Shown one piece after another: positions 1 through 8,686 of a stretch of 64,000 nucleotides of DNA. The stretch comes from Aquiluna sp. (GTDB lineage Bacteria; Actinomycetota; Actinomycetes; Actinomycetales; Microbacteriaceae): NCBI GenBank assembly GCA_028144365.1, contig JAOGAX010000001.1:45872-109871 (forward strand), given 5' to 3'. The translations under genes and the position numbers were made by a program. Under the pieces are notes generated by a model. That model searched no databases and had not been told where the DNA came from. It saw nothing but the letters and a program-made list of their open reading frames with translations. How positions within the stretch are numbered: the first letter of the stretch is position 1; each line of letters opens with the position of its first letter.

Positions 1-2
1 TT

Positions 3-254
3 TCGACAGGGATTCCTCTGACGAGCGCGAATAACCTGCAGGACACCAGCGCTTACGACCCATTCCAGAAGCAGCAGCTTGCTGTCATGGGAGAGGCAAA
101 GTACATCACTCAGTTCCTAGACCGCGACACCCGCCCTGACTTCGCTGGCCCAGTTGTTGGACCTTCGTTCCAGGAGTGGTTCCGTGACCCATCAAGCGTT
201 GACTCAATTCTTGAGTCCATGCAGTCACAGTGGGACGCACTACCTCCGCTATAA
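3..254 (+). CDS. Sugar ABC transporter extracellular solute-binding protein, C-terminal fragment (5' truncated by window)
   Basis: Open frame from nt 3 to TAA at 252-254 (STGIPLTSANNLQDTSAYDPFQ...QSQWDALPPL*), directly upstream of two MalF/MalG-type permeases. Confidence 0.75.
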   Translation, partial: STGIPLTSANNLQDTSAYDPFQKQQLAVMGEAKYITQFLDRDTRPDFAGPVVGPSFQEWFRDPSSVDSILESMQSQWDALPPL

Positions 255-280
255 GCAGAGGATAGCTAGCAACAGAGAGT

Positions 281-1204
281 ATGTCAGTAGAGACGGCGGC
301 GCCGCGCGGGGAACAAGTTGCTCGGCGCCGCCGCTTCTTTACGCGGCAGGACAAAATAACACTCGGGTTCTTCATCGGAATCCCAACATTTCTTCACGTA
401 GCGCTCGTATGGTTTCCAGCCATCGCCACCATCGGTCTCTCTTTTACCTACTGGACAGGTATCAAGATTGAGGACATTACCTGGGCCGGCCTCGCGAACT
501 ACGAAAACATTTTCTTCAACACCCCAATCTTTTGGGACGCGGTCCGCAACAACACAATTTGGATTCTCTGGTTCTTTTTCATAGCTACGCCATTGGGAGT
601 TTTGCTCGCTTACCAAATCGATCGCGAGATTCGCGGACACAAGCTCTATCAGTCTGCCTACTTCTTACCGGTGGTGCTTTCGCTCGCGGTGACAGGAATT
701 ATCTGGAACTTCTTGCTTCGTCCAGACGGATTCGTAAATGGTCTACTAGGCCTCCCAATCTCAGAGGCAATCTCCTTCTTTGGAGATGAGCGCTACAACA
801 TCTGGGTAATAATGATCATGGCCTCATGGCGCCACATTGGCTACATAATGTTGCTCTATTTAGCTGGACTGAAGGCTGTAGACGGAGCTCTCAGAGAGGC
901 CGCAACGATCGACGGCGCTACCGAGTGGCAGACTTTCCGCAAGGTTGTCTTCCCGGCAATGAAGCCTGTAAACATCATCGTCATCGTGATCACCATCATC
1001 GAATCCCTGAGGGCCTTCGACATGGTTTACATCATTTACGGTTCCTCGGGCGGACTCCCAATTTTAGGTGTCTTGGTATTCAATAACATCGCCGGTGAGG
1101 GAGCATCCATGAAGGGTGCGGCCTATGCCGTAATTCTTTTCTTGCTCTCGATTGTGCCGATTATCACCTATCTGCAGCAGCAGTTTAAGGATGATGTCCG
1201 ATGA
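281..1204 (+). CDS. Carbohydrate ABC transporter permease (MalF/UgpA-like)
   Basis: Multi-TM protein with the EAAxxDGA permease loop (LREAATIDGATEWQTFRKVVFPAM); overlaps the next permease by 4 bp. Confidence 0.9.
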   Translation: MSVETAAPRGEQVARRRRFFTRQDKITLGFFIGIPTFLHVALVWFPAIATIGLSFTYWTGIKIEDITWAGLANYENIFFNTPIFWDAVRNNTIWILWFFFIATPLGVLLAYQIDREIRGHKLYQSAYFLPVVLSLAVTGIIWNFLLRPDGFVNGLLGLPISEAISFFGDERYNIWVIMIMASWRHIGYIMLLYLAGLKAVDGALREAATIDGATEWQTFRKVVFPAMKPVNIIVIVITIIESLRAFDMVYIIYGSSGGLPILGVLVFNNIAGEGASMKGAAYAVILFLLSIVPIITYLQQQFKDDVR

Positions 1205-2103
1205 CGACCACTGTTAAGGTTCCGGAGCTACCTAAGCGTACGAAGAAGCTTTACGCCCAGGACATCAAAGACCGCTTTATTTCGATTTTCATCGGCATTT
1301 TTGCTGTGGTCTGGGTCTTCCCAATTGTTTGGACACTTTGGTCAAGCTTGAGGCCATACTCCGAAATACGTGCGGGAGGCGTGTTTTCTCCGCCACAAGA
1401 GCTTGGGGTGTTTAACTATGCCAGCGCTATCGACCGTATGGAGCTTCCGACGTACTTCACCAATACGGTGTTAATTACTTTGCCAGCCGTATTTCTTATT
1501 CTCTTGCTGGGCTCGCTGATTGCCTTTGTCGTCACAAGGTATTCATTCAAGTTCAATGTCGCAATGCTCTTGCTGTTCACTGCGGGAAACCTGTTGCCTC
1601 CCCAGTTGGTCTTCATTCCCGTTTTCAAGCTTTACCTGCTCCTTGGAGATCTGGTTGGTGACAGGCGCTTCCTCTATGACAATCACTGGGGAGTGATCCT
1701 TATTCACGTCGCTTTCCAAATGGGGTTTGCGACGTTCGTGCTCTCTTCCTACATGAAGACCATTCCCAAGGAGATCTCAGAGTCTGCAATGGTCGATGGT
1801 GCGAGCGTCTTCACTCACTATTTCAGGGTTATGCTGCCCCTTCTTAGGCCTCCGCTAGCAAGCCTTGGTGTGCTCATGATTACCTGGATCTACAACGACT
1901 TCTTCTGGGCGCTGGTCTTGATGTCTACTGACAATAAGAGGCCAATTACATCCGCACTCGGAAGGCTTACCGGTGAATTCGTGACGGACTATAACCTTCT
2001 TGCCGCCGGCGCGATGATTGCTGCCCTGCCAACGCTGATCGTATTCTTCGTGCTGCGAAAGCAATTTGTTGGTGGTCTAACTCTCGGCTCTACAAAGGGC
2101 TAG
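1201..2103 (+). CDS. Carbohydrate ABC transporter permease (MalG/UgpE-like)
   Basis: Multi-TM, permease loop ISESAMVDGASVFTHYFRVMLPLLRPPL. Confidence 0.9.
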   Translation: MTTTVKVPELPKRTKKLYAQDIKDRFISIFIGIFAVVWVFPIVWTLWSSLRPYSEIRAGGVFSPPQELGVFNYASAIDRMELPTYFTNTVLITLPAVFLILLLGSLIAFVVTRYSFKFNVAMLLLFTAGNLLPPQLVFIPVFKLYLLLGDLVGDRRFLYDNHWGVILIHVAFQMGFATFVLSSYMKTIPKEISESAMVDGASVFTHYFRVMLPLLRPPLASLGVLMITWIYNDFFWALVLMSTDNKRPITSALGRLTGEFVTDYNLLAAGAMIAALPTLIVFFVLRKQFVGGLTLGSTKG

Positions 2104-2175
2104 TCGGGACATCTGTCTTAGAAATCGAATTTCCTCGCTTATGGTTGGGTAGGTAAGCAACCGAGGAGGCAGATT

Positions 2176-2574
2176 ATGGACTTTCAAACAGCGCTCAGGT
2201 CCTTCTGGAAGCGTTATCGAGACTTTAGGGGCCGCTCTAGGCGATCAGAGTATTGGTTCATCCAGCTGTTCTTGGTTGTCACTAACTTTTCCGTCGCAAT
2301 TATTGACCTGGCACTTATGGGTTGGGATGTCGACCGCTTCATAGCTAACGGTGGTGGCGGGATCGTTGGACTTGTCTGGATTCTTGTGACAATCGTGCCA
2401 GCACTTGCTGTGTTGGTTAGAAGGCTGCACGACACCGGAAAGAGCGGCTGGTGGGCTCTGGTTGGCTTACTGCCACTGGTTGGCGCTATCGTGCTGCTCG
2501 TATTTACTGTGACTGACTCGTCGCCAGGGGAGAATAAGTTCGGCCTTTCCCCTAAGGAAAGCTCGGACGCTTAG
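2176..2574 (+). CDS. DUF805 family membrane protein
   Basis: FxxRxRRSEYWFIQLF N-terminus and RRLHDTGKSGWWALVGLLPLVGAIVLLVF motif typical of DUF805; RBS GAGGAGG upstream. Confidence 0.85.
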   Translation: MDFQTALRSFWKRYRDFRGRSRRSEYWFIQLFLVVTNFSVAIIDLALMGWDVDRFIANGGGGIVGLVWILVTIVPALAVLVRRLHDTGKSGWWALVGLLPLVGAIVLLVFTVTDSSPGENKFGLSPKESSDA

Positions 2575-3758
2575 CCTACGGCTACCGGCACGCTCTCATA
2601 ACCGCGGAGAACGAAGGTAGGTCTGCGGCTAGGTTCGGCTGAAAGTCGAAGGCCAGGGAACGTTTCGAGAAGCATAGGCAGCGAAGTTGTCATCTCCATG
2701 CGCGCTAGAGGTGCACCAATGCAAAAGTGAATGCCTGCTCCGAAGCCAATGTGGGGGTTTGGGGAGCGGCTTAGATTTAGTTCGTCAGCGTGCTCAAAAA
2801 CGGTTTCGTCTCGATTTGCACTTCCCAAGAGAGCCGCTATCTTCGCACCTTCAGGAACTATCACTCCGCCCACCTCGGTGTCCTCAGTGGCCGTTCGCTC
2901 AAAAAGATGAAGCGGAGCGTCAAACCTTAGGAACTCATCAACCGCAGTTTCGGCCATGGCCCTGGGATTAGCTACTAAGTCTTGCCACTGACTAGGGGCC
3001 TTCATGGCTGCCACCATGCCATTGCCAAACCCATTTACACTCGCCTCGTGACCTGCATTTAGCAGCAGCACGCAGGTGGCGATTAGCTCTCGTGCAGAGA
3101 GCTTCTCGCCTTCCTCTTCTACAAGTGCAAGCTCAGATATCAGATCGCTACCCGGGCTCTTCTTTCTATCTACCATCAGGCCATGCACATAAGCGGCAAA
3201 CTCATCGCTGGCTCGTCTGGCCTCTGCCCTCTCCTGGTCGCTTGGGGATGGCTCATACATCTTTACAATCGCCTGTGACCAGGGCCTTAGCAGGTGCTCA
3301 TCGCTCTCGGGAAAGCCCAGCAGTTCTGCTATCACCATCACAGGTAGGGGTTCTGCGAAGTCCGCGATTAGATCAAACTGACCTGTGTCACCAAGGTTTT
3401 CTTGAATGCGATCGAGGAGTCGTTTTGTGATGCGCTCGACATCTGGTCTTAGCTCCTCAATCCGCTTTGGGTTGAATGCCTTCATAACCAGTGAGCGAAG
3501 TCTGGCGTGTTTTGGAGGCTCTGAATCGAGGATTGAGTCTGCGTGAAGATAGTTGAAGGTCTCCCAGTCACTCTCTGGTTCCTTGGGACTAAAGATGCGC
3601 CCGAGCGTTCTGGTTCGCAGTACCTTGCTGGCGTCCTTGTATTTTGAGGCTAGAAATAGCTGGCTTTCTTCGTGCCAGACAGGACCCTCTTGCTTGCGCA
3701 GCTCCGCTAGCTGTGGGTAGGGATTCGCTACAAATTCGGGGTCGGTGAAACTAAACAT
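2571..3758 (-). CDS. Cytochrome P450
   Basis: Heme-binding motif GFGAGIHFCIGAPLARMEM; I-helix LLNAGHEAS. Confidence 0.93.
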   Translation of the reverse strand: MFSFTDPEFVANPYPQLAELRKQEGPVWHEESQLFLASKYKDASKVLRTRTLGRIFSPKEPESDWETFNYLHADSILDSEPPKHARLRSLVMKAFNPKRIEELRPDVERITKRLLDRIQENLGDTGQFDLIADFAEPLPVMVIAELLGFPESDEHLLRPWSQAIVKMYEPSPSDQERAEARRASDEFAAYVHGLMVDRKKSPGSDLISELALVEEEGEKLSARELIATCVLLLNAGHEASVNGFGNGMVAAMKAPSQWQDLVANPRAMAETAVDEFLRFDAPLHLFERTATEDTEVGGVIVPEGAKIAALLGSANRDETVFEHADELNLSRSPNPHIGFGAGIHFCIGAPLARMEMTTSLPMLLETFPGLRLSAEPSRRPTFVLRGYESVPVAVG

Positions 3759-4482
3759 CTTTGAGCTTGATGTCCTGAATTGGCAGCCGCTCTGCCTCGA
3801 AAGAGTTCACCTTGTGATCTGACGGGTAGCCAACTGCTATACCGCAGAGGAGTTTGTAGCCCTTTGGAATCTGGAACTGCTTTCTGATTGGGTCCGCCCA
3901 AAGGGCAACCGCTCCCTGCGCACAGGTTCCGAGTCCCCTGGCATGGGCACCAAGCATTAGGTTTTGCATAAACAGCCCGGCATCAGAGACCGAGTACTCA
4001 CCGAGGCCTTTGTGGGTGAAGATGAAAAGTTCAACCGGAGCACCAAAGAACTCATAGTTTCTTGCCCATTGAGCTTGCCTAGCGACGTGGTCATCACGCT
4101 TTATGCCAAGTAACCCGTAGAGCTCTGAGCCAACTCGCTGTTGTCTTGGGACAAGTTCTTTCGGGTAGGGACGGAAGACGCGGTAGTCGCTTTTGGGGAG
4201 TCCGAAGCGAGTGAAGAAGAGTTTGATTTTGCCCCAGGTGCCACCTCTCAGGGCCTTAGCTGCTGCCTCCCACCTGGCCAGAAGGTCTCTGCTTATCTGG
4301 TCACGCTTTTCACCGGTGGCAATCCCTACGAGATAGGGGCGGGTGTTGGACCAGGATGGTGCGGTCATTGCATCCCGGAGGAGCTCGTCGATGAGCTCTT
4401 GTGGGACAGGGGTCTCTAGGAAGTCTCTGGTAGTCCTGCGAGATGCGACGAACTTGGCCCAGTCGTCTCTAGATACAGCCAC
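3751..4482 (-). CDS. Nitroreductase-family FMN oxidoreductase
   Basis: N-term RRTTRDFLETPVPQELIDELLRDAMTAPSWSNTRPY; 8 bp overlap with the downstream P450. Confidence 0.88.
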   Translation of the reverse strand: MAVSRDDWAKFVASRRTTRDFLETPVPQELIDELLRDAMTAPSWSNTRPYLVGIATGEKRDQISRDLLARWEAAAKALRGGTWGKIKLFFTRFGLPKSDYRVFRPYPKELVPRQQRVGSELYGLLGIKRDDHVARQAQWARNYEFFGAPVELFIFTHKGLGEYSVSDAGLFMQNLMLGAHARGLGTCAQGAVALWADPIRKQFQIPKGYKLLCGIAVGYPSDHKVNSFEAERLPIQDIKLKDV

Positions 4483-4491
4483 AGAGGAAGA

Positions 4492-4605
4492 CTAGCGATA
4501 GTTTGCTAGGAAACTGGGGAATGCGGCTCCGATGATAAGCATCACTGGAACGGTGAGCGTTAGAGCAAGAATCTGAATCAGATCCCAATCAATCTTTTTT
4601 CTCAA
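4492..4605 (-). CDS. Small (37 aa) single-TM membrane protein downstream of actinorhodopsin (not in supplied ORF track)
   Basis: TTG start with SD AAAGGAG 5 nt upstream; translation (M/L)RKKIDWDLIQILALTLTVPVMLIIGAAFPSFLANYR*; one hydrophobic helix with KK N-terminal flank. Confidence 0.6.
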   Translation of the reverse strand: MRKKIDWDLIQILALTLTVPVMLIIGAAFPSFLANYR

Positions 4606-4620
4606 TTTGTCTCCTTTGGT

Positions 4621-4653
4621 AAAGAAAAGGGGCGCAGGTTTCCCCGCGCCCCT
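4621..4653 (-). terminator. Rho-independent terminator/attenuator just after actinorhodopsin
   Basis: On minus strand AGGGGCGC...GCGCCCCT followed by TTTCTTT, between the rhodopsin stop and the 37-aa ORF. Confidence 0.75.
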
Positions 4654-4665
4654 ATCCCTTGTGAA

Positions 4666-5424
4666 TTAGTCGCGGAACTCAGCCTTAGCGAATTCCTTGT
4701 CTTCCTCACCACTCTTGATACGAGCGATGGTGAAGATCATCAGACCGAAGAGACACTTCGCCAAAATGTCGGCGATGGTGTAACCGGTCTCACGAAGCAC
4801 GAAGCTGGTCTCGTCGAAACCAGTTGCGTTCATGTTTGCGATGAAGGCGATTGGGTAAACACCCCAGGTTGCGAGAAGAAGAAGACGTAGCTCCTTGATC
4901 TTGCGCTGTACAGCCTCGCTCTGACGCTCGAGGCTCTTACCGAGCTCAACGAACAGTACGTAGAGGATGTATAGGAATGGGATGGTCGATAGTAGACCCC
5001 AGACCGAAGGCGCTAGGCCCATGGTCATGCCAGAGTCTCCTGGGTAACCCAGTGCGATCATCAGGGCTGCTGCTGGTACTAGGCGGACGAGCAGTGAGCT
5101 CTGTGCCTGGCGAGCTAGCGCGAGAACTGCAACGGTCTCAACCAGTAGCAGTGGAACAGTTAGGAACCAGTCAACGTAACGGTAGCCAACGTTGTAGGAG
5201 GCTCCTGCTACTGCGTCTGGACCGAATGCGTGGACAAAGCTGTCGAACATTCTGAAGTAGTGGTAAGCGGCGATCGCCGTAACCGTTGCCGAGACCATGA
5301 CAGCCATGCGGTAACGGGGGAGAACACGCTCACGTCCTACGAGAAGAAAGGTGGTAGTGAACAGCATGCTCGCAATTCCAAGCGAAAGCATGTTGAAGAC
5401 TACGTTATAACCTTCTGTACTCAT
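4666..5424 (-). CDS. Actinorhodopsin (light-driven proton pump, microbial rhodopsin)
   Basis: Helix C RYVDWFLTVPLLLVE (D/T/E pump triad), Schiff-base lysine in ADILAKCLFGLMIF, seven TM helices. Confidence 0.95.
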   Translation of the reverse strand: MSTEGYNVVFNMLSLGIASMLFTTTFLLVGRERVLPRYRMAVMVSATVTAIAAYHYFRMFDSFVHAFGPDAVAGASYNVGYRYVDWFLTVPLLLVETVAVLALARQAQSSLLVRLVPAAALMIALGYPGDSGMTMGLAPSVWGLLSTIPFLYILYVLFVELGKSLERQSEAVQRKIKELRLLLLATWGVYPIAFIANMNATGFDETSFVLRETGYTIADILAKCLFGLMIFTIARIKSGEEDKEFAKAEFRD

Positions 5425-5527
5425 TTATATTTTTCCTTTCGGCCTTTAGGTGTAGGCCGACTCGGAAGCGAATCGAGGTCTTCGAGCAGCTTCTTCGCTG
5501 ACCTACACATAATTCAAACTACACCTA
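5425..5527 (-). promoter_or_regulatory. Structured 5'UTR/promoter region of actinorhodopsin
   Basis: Minus strand GTGTAGG...CCTACAC closing stem enclosing two hairpins, plus a competing CGGCC-N10-GGCCG hairpin abutting SD AAAGGA. Confidence 0.45.
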
Positions 5528-5567
5528 TTCTGAGAAAATCCTGATAAATGTAACGTTTTGGTAACTG

Positions 5568-6038
5568 CTAATAACCAAGAACTAATTTTCCTGCGGCCAG
5601 CTCCTCCATGGAGCCCGTGAAGAAAAACCCAATGTATTGGGGGCCCTTGGGAGTGAGCGTCAAAAGTCCCCGCATGGATTCAACCCTTGAGCCGGCTTCG
5701 CTCCTGAGCTCGAACCAAAACTCCCTCGTCCCCAGTGCCAAACCATGATTTATTACCCGGAGCCGGGCGTTGACTCCAAACTCGTTTTCTTCAAGAACTA
5801 GCTCGTCGGTTACTTCGAGACCGCCTGCGATTCCCAAGTTCCCGCAGCTAGCAATTCCGCAGTAGGTAACGCTTTGAGGATCGAGTTGCTTGAGGGTTGC
5901 CCGCTGAGCGTCTAGCTCCAGCTGGCTACTCAGAGGAACCAGCGCCAACAGGGCAACAATTACACCAAGCCACATCGTGATCTGCTGACCCCTTGGGGTA
6001 GTTAGCCATGGTCTTTTCAAAGGAACCTCTTCGAACAA
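5568..6038 (-). CDS. Hypothetical single-TM extracytoplasmic protein
   Basis: N-terminal TM (ITMWLGVIVALLALVPLSS) followed by soluble domain with Cys pair (YCGIASCGN). Confidence 0.6.
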   Translation of the reverse strand: MFEEVPLKRPWLTTPRGQQITMWLGVIVALLALVPLSSQLELDAQRATLKQLDPQSVTYCGIASCGNLGIAGGLEVTDELVLEENEFGVNARLRVINHGLALGTREFWFELRSEAGSRVESMRGLLTLTPKGPQYIGFFFTGSMEELAAGKLVLGY

Positions 6039-6092
6039 ACAATAGTGATTTGCGGGCTAGGTGAGGGATTTAGACTCGGCTAGCCTTGTGGG

Positions 6093-7001
6093 GTGCAAGA
6101 TGCTGGAATCAAAATACATCCCGAGGTAGCGGCAGCAATCTCCGAGGGGGCAGCTGTTGTTGCCCTGGAGTCGACCATCATCTCCCACGGCCTTCCTCGT
6201 CCTCAGAATCTTCTTGCCGCCAGGGCCTTCGAGGAGCTCTTGCGAGCTCAAAACGTTGTGCCCGCAACCATTGCCGTTATTGACGGCACCCCAACCGTTG
6301 GCTTGGCAGAGGATGAGCTCGAGCTAATTGCTAACGAGGACATCCCCAAGGCATCGGTCAGAGACCTGCCAATTCTTCGGGCCAAGGGCCTAAGTGGCGC
6401 AACCACGGTTGCTGCCACCGCCTATCTGGCAGCCAAGGCGGGCGTGAAGGTCTTTGCAACTGGCGGCCTAGGCGGTGTTCATCGCGGAGCGAGTGAGACC
6501 TTTGATGAGTCGGCAGACCTCACCACCTTGGCCAGCGCACCGGTTGTTGTTGTAAGTGCGGGCGTCAAAAGTGTTCTGGACATCGGTGCAACGCTTGAGC
6601 GTTTGGAAAGCCTGAGCATCCCCGTGGTTGGCTATCGGACGGACATCTTTCCCGCCTTTTGGCTGCCAACCTCTGAGTTTTCTCTTGACTGGAGGGTGGA
6701 TGGTCCTGGGCAAGCGGCGGAGGTATTTAGGGCGTTGCAGGCCCAGGGGTCAAAGTCAGCACTCGTAGTCGCAAACCCCGTCCCCGTGGCAGAGGCGTGG
6801 GACAGGGCAGAGCACGACGCGGTTTTGGAGAAGGCCTTTGCGGCGGCCGATGCCCAGGGGGTTAGGGGCAAGGAGGTCACCCCGTTCCTCTTGCAGTTCA
6901 TCGTCGAGGCTTCCGGTGGTAGATCACTAGAAGTGAATCTCAGTCTGGCTAGGAACAATGTCAGCGTCGCAGGCGATATCGCCAGATCGCTCGCAAACTA
7001 A
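6093..7001 (+). CDS. psuG: Pseudouridine-5'-phosphate glycosidase
   Basis: VVALESTIISHGLPRPQNLLAA...PATIAVIDGTPTVGL, GATTVAAT, FATGGLGGVHRG motifs; GTG start. Confidence 0.93.
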   Translation: MQDAGIKIHPEVAAAISEGAAVVALESTIISHGLPRPQNLLAARAFEELLRAQNVVPATIAVIDGTPTVGLAEDELELIANEDIPKASVRDLPILRAKGLSGATTVAATAYLAAKAGVKVFATGGLGGVHRGASETFDESADLTTLASAPVVVVSAGVKSVLDIGATLERLESLSIPVVGYRTDIFPAFWLPTSEFSLDWRVDGPGQAAEVFRALQAQGSKSALVVANPVPVAEAWDRAEHDAVLEKAFAAADAQGVRGKEVTPFLLQFIVEASGGRSLEVNLSLARNNVSVAGDIARSLAN

Positions 7002-7831
7002 TGAAGCGGGTTGTGGTTCTCGGAGATGTCATCGAAGACATCATTGTCATCTCAGACTCAGCCCGTCAGCTGAACACCGATAACCCCTCAGAGATATCCT
7101 CCAAACCAGGCGGTTCGGGAGCAAACTTTGCTGTTTGGTTGGCGTCCTTGGGAGTGGAGGTGGAGCTGGTTGCCAGGGTCGGCGCTGCCGATCGAGCTCG
7201 GCTTACAAATTATTTTGAGACAAAGTTTGTGATCGCAAAATTAGAGCCCGATGAAAAACTCCACACCGGCAAGATTGTGGTTTTAGTAGAGGGAAACAAT
7301 CGCACCTTCTTCACCGACCGAGGCGCAAACGAGGGCCTAACCGCAAAGTCGGCCGATCTTTCAAAGACCGATGTGCTCTATCTTTCCGGCTATGCAGTGA
7401 TGTCAATGGGCATCCAGCGCACCCAGGAGTTGATTGAAAAAGCCGGCTCGGTTGGAGTCTTGGTTGCGGTGGATCCGGGAAGCAGAAGTTTCATAAGTCA
7501 GTTTGGTGCCCCAGAGTTCTTAGAGGCAATCTCAGGTTCTGACTTCATCTTTCCAAACGCTGATGAGTATGAGCTGCTCTCTAGGCATGCAAACCTGCAA
7601 GAGCTATTCCCCGAGGTAATCGTGACATCGGGTGATGAGGGCGCCGAGGTTTTGGGTATAGCGAAGTCGCCAGCTTTTGAGGTTGAGGTAATTGATTCGA
7701 CCGGTGCTGGAGACGCCTTCGCCGCGAAGTACCTCGCTCAACGGTTGAGTGGTCTCGAGGTTGTCGACGCCCTCAGAGATGCCAATGCCTTCGCAGCGCA
7801 GGCCGTTACCAAGCCCGGCGGTCAGCCATAG
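7001..7831 (+). CDS. PfkB-family carbohydrate/pseudouridine kinase
   Basis: GGSGANFAVWLASLG and DSTGAGDAFAAKYL PfkB signatures; TAATG overlap with psuG. Confidence 0.85.
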   Translation: MKRVVVLGDVIEDIIVISDSARQLNTDNPSEISSKPGGSGANFAVWLASLGVEVELVARVGAADRARLTNYFETKFVIAKLEPDEKLHTGKIVVLVEGNNRTFFTDRGANEGLTAKSADLSKTDVLYLSGYAVMSMGIQRTQELIEKAGSVGVLVAVDPGSRSFISQFGAPEFLEAISGSDFIFPNADEYELLSRHANLQELFPEVIVTSGDEGAEVLGIAKSPAFEVEVIDSTGAGDAFAAKYLAQRLSGLEVVDALRDANAFAAQAVTKPGGQP

Positions 7832-7834
7832 CGG

Positions 7835-8686
7835 CTAATGCCCCTTTGGGTGCCAAACGGTCTTGACCTCCATTAGGTCCAGGATGTGCTGGAGGTTTCC
7901 CTTTGAGCCCTCTCTGAGGTATGTGCCGGGGCGAATGACTCGCTTCACGGTATTTGCCGCGCTTATCTCCAGCTCGGTGGGATTCGAGGTTCCCTCAAGG
8001 TCCACCGCGTTGACGTCCATGTGACCCACTAACCAGCTCGAGAGCTCGGCCTCTTTGCCGCTGAGGATGTTCACCACCCCACCAGGCAGGTCGCTGGTGG
8101 CCAGCACCTCACCGAGGGTTAGTGCCGGTAGAGATAGGTGCTCGCTGGTGACAACCACCACGGTGTTCCCCGAGACAATCGCTGGGGCGATGGTGTTCAC
8201 AAAACCAACCAGGGCCGAGCCCTGAGGAGCAAATGCTCCGACCACGCCAGTTGGCTGGTTGGTCGAAATGTTGAAGTAGGGTCCCGCAACCGGGTTCATG
8301 CTTCCTGCGACAGAGTCAATCTTGTCTGTCCAGCCGGCATGCCAGACCCAGGAGTCAATTGCTGCGCTGACCTCGGCATCGGCCTGCTTCTGGGTCTTGC
8401 CTGTGAGCGAGGAGATCTCGCTAACGAACTGTTCTCTTCGACCCTCCAGCATCTCTGCGATTCGGTAGAGGACCTGACCGCGATTGTAAGCAGAGGCTCC
8501 AGCCCAGCCTGGTTGTGCGGCTCTGGCGGCCTGCACTGCATCGCGGACATCCTTGCGGCTTGCGAGTGCGACGTTTGCGACATGGTTGGCTTTGGAGTCC
8601 TTGACCTGGTAGCTGCGCCCCGACTCGCTCCTTGGGAACTTGCCCGCGATAAAGAGCTTGTAGGTCTTCTTCACATCGAGTCTCAT
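7835..8686 (-). CDS. Truncated aldehyde dehydrogenase-family protein lacking the catalytic-Cys region
   Basis: ALDH fold start (KLFIAGKFPRSESGRSYQVKDSK...) and end (LMEVKTVWHPKG), but no GQxC catalytic segment; starts with ATG immediately after the upstream ALDH stop (TAAATG). Confidence 0.85.
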   Translation of the reverse strand: MRLDVKKTYKLFIAGKFPRSESGRSYQVKDSKANHVANVALASRKDVRDAVQAARAAQPGWAGASAYNRGQVLYRIAEMLEGRREQFVSEISSLTGKTQKQADAEVSAAIDSWVWHAGWTDKIDSVAGSMNPVAGPYFNISTNQPTGVVGAFAPQGSALVGFVNTIAPAIVSGNTVVVVTSEHLSLPALTLGEVLATSDLPGGVVNILSGKEAELSSWLVGHMDVNAVDLEGTSNPTELEISAANTVKRVIRPGTYLREGSKGNLQHILDLMEVKTVWHPKGH

